From: an uncultured Lachnospiraceae bacterium
GTDB lineage: Bacteria > Bacillota_A > Clostridia > Lachnospirales > Lachnospiraceae
Assembly (NCBI GenBank): GCA_910585855.1
Contig: CAJUGZ010000077.1
Coordinates: 1-14,856 of the forward strand
Direction: 5' to 3'
DNA: 14,856 nt
Shown here: one piece after another, positions 1-6,267 of the stretch
Layout: each line of letters begins with the position of its first letter
Numbering within the stretch: position 1 is the stretch's first letter
Notes under the pieces: model-generated
What the model saw: only the letters and a program-made list of their open reading frames with translations
The model's database searches: none
Told to the model about the DNA's origin: nothing
Position numbers and translations under genes: made by a program

Positions 1-292
1 ATAAGATTTTTTTCACATACTGCTTCCATGCAGTGTGTGAAAAAAAAGGAGCGTGTTTAGCCTGCATGTGTTTTGGGGAGCGATTGTTTTGTGGAAGGTG
101 GAATCGTTTGAGATAACCATTTCGTTTTGGCTGCCATGCAGGCGAATTGCGCTCTGGTCTGTCCGGTTGAATGTATGAAACTGCAGAAGTCTTAGAACTT
201 CTTGCTTTTTGGAAACCGGAACAGCAGGCTGTCTACCGTTTTCGAATCTGGCGTCCTTTTCGAATTTAACGTCCTTTTCAAATCTAGTGTCC
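1..292 (-). repeat. Dispersed structured repeat, family A (left copy, cut by window edge)
   Basis: Read on the minus strand, this stretch starts near GGACGCCAGATTCGAAAACG and matches 14626-14856 along its length. One block of about 46 nt, running from CCTGCTGTTCCGG to GACTTCTGC, is identical in both copies. It ends in a hairpin at 7-46: a T7 run and CACATACTGC pair with GCAGTGTGTG and an A7 run around the loop TTCCAT. Further internal stems are visible: a GAAGT/ACTTC hairpin, CCGGTT with AACCGG, and GCG/CGC around CAATT. The second half of the element would lie outside the window. No transposase is present. The minus-strand reading frame across it is treated as spurious. Confidence 0.8.
239..292 (-). 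repeat. Three tandem 18-bp units at the edge of repeat A
   Basis: Three consecutive 18-bp units of the form TTTTCGAATCTGGCGTCC lie at 239-256, 257-274 and 275-292, each differing at a few positions. On the minus strand every unit carries the GGACG(C/T) or GGACAC anchor seen at the start of the other intergenic elements. The right-hand family-A copy has only one such unit. Read as protein they would give a KDxRFE-like hexapeptide repeat, but there is no evidence of translation. Confidence 0.85.
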
Positions 293-332
293 TTCATCCA
301 AAAGACTTATTGAAGGTCTAAAAAAATAAGAC

Positions 333-361
333 TTTACATTTGGAAAAGGTTGTGTTATGAT
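333..361 (+). promoter_or_regulatory. Sigma-A promoter of the leuA leader
   Basis: TTTACA at 333-338 and TATGAT at 356-361 are separated by 17 bp, close to the housekeeping consensus. Transcription should start near 368, just upstream of the T-box leader. Confidence 0.75.
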
Positions 362-367
362 AGAGAA

Positions 368-661
368 ACGAAAGACGAAGAAACGGAATAGTACGCATGG
401 TTCTGAATACAGAGAGCTGCCGGATGGTGCAAGACAGCAGAGGAGAAGTGAGGAACTCGCCGTGGAGTTGCTGGTTGAAACGGATTTTTTTAAAAGAAAG
501 GAAGGAGTAGATACAGTCGGAGTCCCACCGTTAGAGGGGAAAGGTATAAGGAATCTGTTCCCGTACCGATAAGAGCATGAGCAGTCATGAAATAGAGTGG
601 TACCGCGTAAGTATGTCTTGCGTCTCTAGTATAGTGTCTATACTGGGCGCAGGACTTTTTT
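368..661 (+). promoter_or_regulatory. T-box riboswitch leader, leucine-type, controlling leuA
   Basis: The leader of about 290 nt carries the T-box hallmark TGGTACCGCG at 598-607, within AGAGTGGTACCGCG. Upstream is a Stem I region containing AGAGAG-CTGCCGGATGGTGC, the usual distal-loop type sequence. A likely specifier codon CTC (Leu) lies at 456-458 in the context GGAACTCGCC. It is followed by a strong terminator at 615-661. In this family, uncharged tRNA pairs with the specifier and with the T-box bulge to stabilise an antiterminator, so leuA should be transcribed when charged tRNA-Leu is scarce. The leader class is certain. The exact specifier is inferred from position and from the identity of the downstream gene. 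Confidence 0.93.
615..661 (+). terminator. Terminator of the T-box leader
   Basis: The arm GTCTTGCG (615-622) pairs with CGCAGGAC (648-655, one G-U pair). Inside it AGTATAG pairs with CTATACT around a TGT loop. Six T residues follow at 656-661. This is the intrinsic terminator that competes with the T-box antiterminator. Confidence 0.88.
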
Positions 662-748
662 ATGTGTACGCCGATGCTTTTCTGTTTGATTTTCGGGAAT
701 GATTCTAAATTGTATTTTTGACCGTTAAGCGGAAGAATGGAGGAAAAA

Positions 749-2407
749 ATGAAAGGATTTGAAAAGTATCAGAAAACGTATTTTATGCCGCCAGTTGATT
801 GTTATGACTGGGTAAAAAAGGATGCCATTGACCATGCTCCGATTTGGTGCAGTGTGGATTTAAGAGATGGAAATCAGGCTTTGGTAGAACCTATGAGTTT
901 AAATGAAAAGCTGGAATTTTATCAGATGTTGGTAGAAATCGGATTTAAGCATATTGAAGTGGGATTTCCGGCTGCTTCCGATACGGAATATCGTTTTTTA
1001 CGTACATTGATTGAACGGAATATGATTCCAGAAGATGTGACAGTTCAGGTTCTGACACAGGCAAGAGAGCATATTATTAAGAAAACTTTTGAAGCAATAG
1101 ACGGTGCACCGAATGTGGTGGTACATGTCTATAACTCTACTTCTGTTGCACAGAGAGAGCAGGTATTTCGTAAGTCAAAGGAAGAAGTAAAAGCGATTGC
1201 AGTAAACGGTGCACAGATGGTTTTGGATCTGGCAAAAGGTGTAAAAGGCAATATTTCTTTTGAGTATAGCCCGGAAAGTTTTCAGGGAACAGAGATGGAC
1301 TATGCATTGGAGGTGTGCAATGCGGTATTGAATATCTGGAAGCCGACAAGCGATCGGAAGTCAATTATCAATCTTCCTACTACCGTAGAAAATGCAATTC
1401 CGCATGTATTTGCAAGTCAGGTGGAATATATCAGCAAAAATTTGGACTATCGGGAAAATGTGTTATTGTCGCTGCATCCGCATAATGATCGGGGAAGCGG
1501 AATTTGTGATGCGGAGCTTGGATTGCTGGCAGGAGCAGATCGGATAGAGGGTACTTTGTTTGGAAATGGGGAGCGCACCGGAAATGTGGATATTATTACG
1601 CTTGCTATGAATTTACATTCACATGGGGTAGAAAATCAGTTGGATTTTAGCGATATGAAACGAATTGTAAAGACTTATGAAAAACTGACTGGGATGCAGG
1701 TATCTCCAAGACAGCCTTATGCAGGAGATTTGGTATTTACGGCATTTTCTGGTTCTCATCAGGATGCTATTGCAAAAGGAATGGCATTGCGGGAGGATGG
1801 AAAAAGGACAGTTTGGGATGTACCTTATCTGCCAATCGATCCAAAAGATGTAGGAAGAACGTATGATTCCGATGTTATTCGAATTAATAGCCAGTCTGGA
1901 AAGGGTGGCGTCAGCTATGTACTGAAGCGGAATTATGGGCTGTCGATTCCTTATCGGATGCGAGAGGAATTGGGATATTTGGTCAAGGATGTTTCCGATA
2001 AAAAGGATCAGGAATTAAGTGCAGAATTGATCTATGAAATTTTTAAGAAGAATTATCGGGATGTAGAGAAAAAATTTGATATTCCTGAATGTCACTTTCA
2101 ACAAAAAGATGGGATTGATGCTGCTGTAACAGTAGAACAGAATGGTGTTCGAGTGGAGGTATTTGGACATGGAAACGGACGGTTGGATGCGGTAAGCAAT
2201 GCACTTAAGATGCATTTTGGAATTGAGTATGAACTGATGGATTATGAGCAACATGCTGTTTCACGAACGACGTCTTCAAAGGCGATGTCTTATGTTAGTA
2301 TTATGGTTGATGATCGAGTGATTTGGGGGACTGGATTGGATGAGGATATTATTAAGTCTTCTATTTATGCTTTGATGGCGGCGATCAATCGTTCGGGGTT
2401 ATTGTAG
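749..2407 (+). CDS. leuA: 2-isopropylmalate synthase
   Basis: The enzyme condenses acetyl-CoA with 2-oxoisovalerate to 2-isopropylmalate, the committed step of leucine synthesis in the cytosol. The 552-residue product matches the long form of LeuA (the yeast-type subfamily, about 550-560 residues). The HMGL-like TIM barrel has the signature DLRDGNQ at residues 37-43 (catalytic and metal-binding R39, D40), the metal-site HPHND at 243-247 and a glycine-rich GNGERTGN segment. The C-terminal part, from about residue 420, fits the LeuA allosteric domain that senses leucine. The start at 749 is chosen because GGAGG at 739-743 precedes it. An ATG at 737 lies upstream of this site and has only a weak GGAAG before it. 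The gene sits alone behind a leucine T-box. No other leu genes follow, and a family-B repeat begins four bases after the stop. Confidence 0.96.
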   Translation: MKGFEKYQKTYFMPPVDCYDWVKKDAIDHAPIWCSVDLRDGNQALVEPMSLNEKLEFYQMLVEIGFKHIEVGFPAASDTEYRFLRTLIERNMIPEDVTVQVLTQAREHIIKKTFEAIDGAPNVVVHVYNSTSVAQREQVFRKSKEEVKAIAVNGAQMVLDLAKGVKGNISFEYSPESFQGTEMDYALEVCNAVLNIWKPTSDRKSIINLPTTVENAIPHVFASQVEYISKNLDYRENVLLSLHPHNDRGSGICDAELGLLAGADRIEGTLFGNGERTGNVDIITLAMNLHSHGVENQLDFSDMKRIVKTYEKLTGMQVSPRQPYAGDLVFTAFSGSHQDAIAKGMALREDGKRTVWDVPYLPIDPKDVGRTYDSDVIRINSQSGKGGVSYVLKRNYGLSIPYRMREELGYLVKDVSDKKDQELSAELIYEIFKKNYRDVEKKFDIPECHFQQKDGIDAAVTVEQNGVRVEVFGHGNGRLDAVSNALKMHFGIEYELMDYEQHAVSRTTSSKAMSYVSIMVDDRVIWGTGLDEDIIKSSIYALMAAINRSGLL

Positions 2408-2410
2408 AAG

Positions 2411-2572
2411 GGGGACGCCGAAAGCCGAATGGAATTCTATTCCGAGTCCGCTTGCGCTTAGCATTTCCTCGTAGCGGACACATAAGGTGCTAAAATACAG
2501 CACCTAAGTGCCAACGGGAAATGATGACCCTGCATAGAACACCATTCGGTTTTCGGCTGTGTATTCCAGACC
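2411..2572 (-). repeat. Structured dispersed repeat, family B, copy 1
   Basis: The outer stem consists of 2417-2440 and 2534-2557, 24 positions with one G-U pair and two mismatches. The 93-nt core, read on the minus strand, starts GCAGGGTCATCATTTCC and holds a hairpin with arms TTAGGTGCT/AGCACCTTA, a second hairpin closed by GTCCGCT/AGCGGAC, and the complementary pair CATTTCC/GGAAATG (minus-strand sequences at 2517-2523 and 2462-2468). Copies at 3467-3628 and 12357-12515 share the core but not the stem sequence. GGGGACGC begins four bases after the leuA stop. There is no T-run after the stem, so it is not a classical terminator. Confidence 0.88.
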
Positions 2573-2676
2573 GAAAAAAAATTTAGGTGTTATTTTTGTT
2601 GCCTCGTACTATATATGTTAAAAATTTGATGGAAACTTTGAAGATGACAGCTAGAGCAGGAAAAGGAGAATTTATT

Positions 2677-3429
2677 ATGAATAAAGATTTAGAAAATATA
2701 GAACAAGCTAAAAAAAGTTTTGATCATATTTTAAACAATAAAAAATATGCTGCTATAATTAAAGATGATAAACATTTATCTATTTTAATGCATTTACTTG
2801 AAAACAGTAATTTTCAAAAAATATTAGACATTGGAACAGGAACAGGTTATTTAGCATTTCCATTAGCTGAAAAATTTTCAGAATCCACTATTTATGGAAT
2901 AGATATTGCTGAAACTACAATAGAGAAAAACAATAAGCTTGCAAAAGAAAAAGGATTTTCTAATCTTACTTTTCAATCTTTTGATGGCTTAAAATATCCT
3001 TTTTCAAAGGAAAGTTTTGACTTGATAGTTACACGATATGCGTTTCATCATTTTCCTAATATTATGGATGCAGTCTGTCAAATGAATAGTCTTTTGGTCA
3101 AAGGAGGAAAGGTACTTATTTCTGATCCTATGAAAAATGAAAAGGATACAAATGGAATAATAGATGAATATATGAAGGTTAAAAAAGATGGTCATATTCA
3201 TTTTTATTCAAAGAATGAATTAGATGAATTGTTTTTACATAATGGTTTTACAAAAGAAAAGCAAATTTTTAATAATATGAAATTTCCTTTTGCACCAATA
3301 CCTGAATATATAGAAATTTATAATAAAACGAGCGAAGAAGATAAATTACTGTATGCAATAGAAAATGAAAATAATATTATCTGGATAAAGCAAATAAATG
3401 TAGGAAACACCATTTTTGTAAAAATGTAA
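2677..3429 (+). CDS. Class I SAM-dependent methyltransferase (UbiE-like), probably acquired
   Basis: This 250-residue protein has a Rossmann-type methyltransferase core. Motif I, LDIGTGTGY, is at residues 50-58; the acidic residue that would contact the SAM ribose is D76 in GIDIAE; and the post-motif FDLIVTRYAFHHF is at 114-126. A VKGGKVLISDP strand follows, as in the Methyltransf_11 group. The substrate cannot be told: UbiE-like relatives act on quinones, small metabolites or drugs. The ATG at 2677 is used because AAAGGAG at 2662-2668 precedes it; the frame is open further upstream, but no site supports an earlier start. The gene is strikingly AT-rich (12 G+C among the 60 bases 2701-2760) compared with leuA and the transporter, and rich in AAA, AAT and TTT codons. 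It lies between two inverted family-B repeats. Both points suggest horizontal transfer. Confidence 0.9.
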   Translation: MNKDLENIEQAKKSFDHILNNKKYAAIIKDDKHLSILMHLLENSNFQKILDIGTGTGYLAFPLAEKFSESTIYGIDIAETTIEKNNKLAKEKGFSNLTFQSFDGLKYPFSKESFDLIVTRYAFHHFPNIMDAVCQMNSLLVKGGKVLISDPMKNEKDTNGIIDEYMKVKKDGHIHFYSKNELDELFLHNGFTKEKQIFNNMKFPFAPIPEYIEIYNKTSEEDKLLYAIENENNIIWIKQINVGNTIFVKM

Positions 3430-3466
3430 ATAATAAAGTACAGTTCAACGTAACAATATTATTTTG

Positions 3467-3628
3467 AGGCTGATAGAAACAGCTGGAATGGAAAGAAAGG
3501 TCTATGGAGGGTCATCATTTCCCGTCGGCACTTAGGCACGGTACTTTCGTGCCTTATGTGTCCGCTACGAGGAAATGCTAAGCGCAAGCGGACCCGGAAT
3601 AGACCTTTCTTTCCATTCCAGCGTCCCC
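3467..3628 (+). repeat. Structured dispersed repeat, family B, copy 2
   Basis: The outer stem of 3482-3505 with 3599-3622 is a perfect 24-bp inverted repeat. The core at 3506-3598 is 93 nt, exactly as long as in copy 1. It contains GGGTCATCATTTCC, a hairpin with AGGCACG/CGTGCCT arms, a hairpin closed by GTCCGCT/AGCGGAC, and the possible pseudoknot CATTTCC (3516-3522) with GGAAATG (3571-3577) in the loop of the second hairpin. A conserved flank, AGGCTGATAGAAACAG, precedes the stem and GCGTCC closes it. The element fills the gap between two convergent genes, the methyltransferase and the MATE transporter, and is oriented opposite to copy 1. Confidence 0.9.
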
Positions 3629-3631
3629 TCT

Positions 3632-5080
3632 TTAAGATTTTATTAAAAAGGTCAGGCGTTTTCTGCAGTGGAAGAAGGCAGGAATTAAAAAGAGATCTGC
3701 AAACAGCCATGCAGCAGCATTGGCTAGGCAAGCGCCCTGAAAGCCCCAAACTGGTACAAATAGGCAGGCAACTAAAGTTCTTGCAATCATTTCAAAAAGC
3801 CCGGATAAAATGGCAAAGCGGCTAAATCCCATACCTTGGATTAAAAAGCGGATGATATTGACCAGAGCCAATGGGATATAAAATGCACTGTTTAATAATA
3901 AATAAAGGTGTACCTGACTTAAAATTTCCATTTGATCTGGTTCGATAAACAGTACGGCTAGATTTTTTCCTAAGAAAAGCAGAAAAGTAAAGGCAAGTAT
4001 GGAATAGACAATACCTAAAAGGACACAGGAACGGAGTCCTTTTCCTAATCGATCTAATTTGCCTGCTCCTACGTTTTGTCCGCCGTAGGTTGCCATTGTA
4101 GAACCCATTGCATCAAAAGGGCAGCAGAAAAAGCCGCTTATTTTACTTCCGGCAGTTACAGCAGCTACTGCTAAAGCACCTAAAGTATTGACAGCACTTT
4201 GTAAAATAACACTTCCTATTGCTGTGATAGAATATTGAAGTCCCATTGGAACTCCCATATTTAACAGGTTTTTGATATAAAGAGGATTGAATTTCCAATC
4301 TTCTTTTGTCATTTTTAGGATAGGAAATTTCTTTTTCATATAGAAAAAGCAGAGGATGCCAGATACTCCCTGTGAGATAACGGTAGCAATAGCAGCTCCT
4401 GCAATGCCCATATGAAGTTGAATAATGCAAAATAGGTCTAATATAATATTTAATATAGAAGATAACGTTAAAAATAAAACAGGCGTTTTGCTGTCGCCAA
4501 AGGAACGGATAATGCCAGACAGCATATTGTATAGGTAAGTAACAGGGATTCCTATAAATATAATAACAATGTATTGATAAGCACCTTCTAAAATATCCGC
4601 CGGAGTTTTCATCCAAATCAGGATATTTCGGCATAGTATTGTAACGGTAAATGTCATAACAACAGCAAAAATACCAGACAGCCATACGCCGTTGGTGACA
4701 TATTTTCTTAAAGAAGATTCATCTTTTGCTCCAAAACATTGCGCAACCGGGATAGCAAAGCCATTGCAGACTCCCATACAAAAACCGATAATCAGGAAAT
4801 TAATAGAGCCTGTAGCGCCTACGGAGGCAAGAGCATTGACTCCTAGAAAGCGTCCGACAATAACTGTATCAACTAAACTGTAGAATTGCTGAAACAGATA
4901 ACCGAAAAGCAGCGGGACTGCAAATTGGATAATCAGCTTCATAGGAGAACCTTCGGTCATATCTTTGGATGTATTTTGTTCTTTTACAGTGGGGTTTATT
5001 TTTTTATTAAGAAATTTTTTTCTTTTTATAGGCGGTGTAATACCAGTAGCAGCAGCGGGTTTTAGTATATATGGTTTCAT
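3632..5080 (-). CDS. MATE family multidrug/sodium antiporter
   Basis: A 482-residue polytopic inner-membrane protein of the MATE family, which exports drugs or metabolites in exchange for Na+ or H+. After a lysine-rich N-terminal tail of about 40 residues comes the typical start of the family, MTEGSPMKLIIQFAVPLLFG, then FQQFYSLVDTVIVGRFLG and about twelve hydrophobic segments in two halves. Family members usually run about 450 residues, so the tail is the extra part. The start at 5080 is supported by GGAGG ten bases upstream on the minus strand; the internal methionines lack such a site. The substrate is unknown. The stop codon abuts a family-B repeat (AGAGGGGACGC directly follows it), so the last few codons may lie at or inside the element boundary. 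The gene is probably transcribed alone and is convergent with the methyltransferase. Confidence 0.95.
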   Translation of the reverse strand: MKPYILKPAAATGITPPIKRKKFLNKKINPTVKEQNTSKDMTEGSPMKLIIQFAVPLLFGYLFQQFYSLVDTVIVGRFLGVNALASVGATGSINFLIIGFCMGVCNGFAIPVAQCFGAKDESSLRKYVTNGVWLSGIFAVVMTFTVTILCRNILIWMKTPADILEGAYQYIVIIFIGIPVTYLYNMLSGIIRSFGDSKTPVLFLTLSSILNIILDLFCIIQLHMGIAGAAIATVISQGVSGILCFFYMKKKFPILKMTKEDWKFNPLYIKNLLNMGVPMGLQYSITAIGSVILQSAVNTLGALAVAAVTAGSKISGFFCCPFDAMGSTMATYGGQNVGAGKLDRLGKGLRSCVLLGIVYSILAFTFLLFLGKNLAVLFIEPDQMEILSQVHLYLLLNSAFYIPLALVNIIRFLIQGMGFSRFAILSGLFEMIARTLVACLFVPVWGFQGACLANAAAWLFADLFLIPAFFHCRKRLTFLIKS

Positions 5081-5131
5081 TTTATTTAAACCTCCATTGA
5101 AATATTTGTAGTTTTTGTAGTTTTCTCAGAT

Positions 5132-5160
5132 AGTTTATAGAGAGTGAATAGAAAAATCAA
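5132..5160 (-). promoter_or_regulatory. Possible promoter of the MATE gene
   Basis: On the minus strand TTGATT (5155-5160) and TAAACT (5132-5137) are 17 bp apart, upstream of the GGAGG and ATG of the transporter. Each box matches the consensus at four of six positions. The rest of 5161-5283 is AT-rich and shows no gene or clear structure. Confidence 0.4.
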
Positions 5161-5283
5161 TGTACTTATTGATACTTTTCATGTATATTTCCGTATAAAA
5201 ATTTTTATCTTTTTAGGGGAATGGAGAAGGGATGGAGAGAATAGAATTTTTGGTGAAATTAGGAAAAAAGTGTATTTTTTGGA

Positions 5284-5311
5284 TTGCTATATCAAGTAAT
5301 TCCAGTATAAT
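5284..5311 (+). promoter_or_regulatory. Promoter of the Fic-cyclase-TIM barrel operon
   Basis: A perfect TATAAT at 5306-5311 is preceded by TTGCTA at 5284-5289 with a 16-bp spacer. Transcription would start near 5318, about 50 nt before the Fic start codon. Confidence 0.6.
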
Positions 5312-5367
5312 AGTGATAGGTGTTTTTGAATATAAACTATACTATTGTAAACGAGAGGATTTTATTT

Positions 5368-6267
5368 ATGAATTACAAACAATTAGAACGGGATGCGAAA
5401 TTAGGTGATTATCATGCACAGCAAGTATTAGAGGAAAGGAGAGAAAAACTAGAAAAACTGCCGATTCGGGACGCACTGGGATATTCTTTGACATGGTGTC
5501 CTTCTGCTATTCCAGATAGGCTGTTGTCCGATATTAATTTGATGTATCAAAATATATCCATTACTTCGATTGATACCGATATTTCGATTGAAGAAGAGTC
5601 ATTTCATAGCTGCCGGATAGAGGGAGCAGATACTACACTGGATGAATTATTTGATGTATTTCGGGCAAAGAGGACGGAAACAAAGGGAGATAGGATGATC
5701 TTAAATACATATCGTGCAGTAAAATATTTAAATATCTCAAGAAAGCGGGATGTAGATACTTTGGTGCAGTTATGGCAGATTGTAACGGACGGTGTCTGCG
5801 ACAATGCCGGTCTGTCGGGAGAGAAGTTTCGAAAAGGAGTGGTAGTGGTCGGAACACATCAAGCACCTGAACCGGAATTGTTAGAGTACTGTATGAAACA
5901 ATTTTTTGAATTTTATCATGGAGAAAATATTGCTTCTCCCTATATAAAAGTAGCAATTCTGCATTTTTATTTTGTTTATATGCATCCGTTTTGTGACGGA
6001 AACGGGCGGATTGGCAGGCTGATTACTTCTGATTTTTTAATTCGCTCTGGATTAGAAAATTTTAGTGCAATTACCCTCAGCAAGACAATTAATGAAACGG
6101 CACAGGATTACTATGAGGCATTGGAAAACAGTGAAAATTTGTTTTGTGATGTTACACCGTTTATCCAGTATATGCTGAAAACAGTCTATGATAATCTTTA
6201 TGAAGTATTAGAAAATCAGAATCGGTATATAGTAAACTATTTAGATTGGGGGAAGGTGATGGAGTGA
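5368..6267 (+). CDS. Fic family protein (probable protein AMP-transferase, class II)
   Basis: Fic enzymes transfer AMP, or sometimes another nucleotide or phosphate group, from a nucleotide to a hydroxyl side chain of a target protein. This 299-residue protein has the complete signature HPFCDGNGRIGR at residues 206-217, with catalytic H206, D210 and the GNGR phosphate-binding turn. The upstream segment SCRIEG (S81, E85, G86) fits the inhibitory motif (S/T)xxxE(G/N) in front of the Fic core. This marks it as the self-inhibited class II, in which the glutamate blocks productive ATP binding until relieved and can also support removal of AMP. The ATG at 5368 follows GAGAGGA at 5353-5359. The stop overlaps the GTG start of the cyclase gene by four bases, so the two are probably translationally coupled. 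No small antitoxin gene accompanies it. The target is unknown. Confidence 0.92.
   Translation: MNYKQLERDAKLGDYHAQQVLEERREKLEKLPIRDALGYSLTWCPSAIPDRLLSDINLMYQNISITSIDTDISIEEESFHSCRIEGADTTLDELFDVFRAKRTETKGDRMILNTYRAVKYLNISRKRDVDTLVQLWQIVTDGVCDNAGLSGEKFRKGVVVVGTHQAPEPELLEYCMKQFFEFYHGENIASPYIKVAILHFYFVYMHPFCDGNGRIGRLITSDFLIRSGLENFSAITLSKTINETAQDYYEALENSENLFCDVTPFIQYMLKTVYDNLYEVLENQNRYIVNYLDWGKVME

Noticed and set aside
13..297. 94-residue minus-strand frame with KDxRFE repeats
   Set aside because: It lies entirely inside repeat A, its hexapeptide repeat follows from the 18-bp DNA units, it has no convincing ribosome binding site, and the right-hand repeat copy does not keep an equivalent full-length frame.
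357..572. 71-residue plus-strand frame before leuA
   Set aside because: It begins inside the -10 box and overlaps the T-box Stem I. It is a by-product of the leader RNA.
2411..2572. Family-B copy 1 as a plain intrinsic terminator of leuA
   Set aside because: There is no U-run directly after the stem on either strand, and a structured 93-nt core would be needless for termination.
2587..2676. 30-residue upstream extension of the methyltransferase
   Set aside because: No ribosome binding site precedes it, and AAAGGAG sits at the right distance from the ATG at 2677.
3467..3628. Family B as a retron msr-msd, an IscB/TnpB guide RNA or a group II intron remnant
   Set aside because: No reverse transcriptase, IscB, TnpB or intron protein is in the window, and no intron end such as GTGCG is present at the element boundary. 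The idea stays open but unsupported.
5368..6267. Fic protein as the toxin of a FicT/FicA toxin-antitoxin pair
   Set aside because: There is no small antitoxin gene upstream, and the inhibitory SxxxEG motif lies within the same protein.
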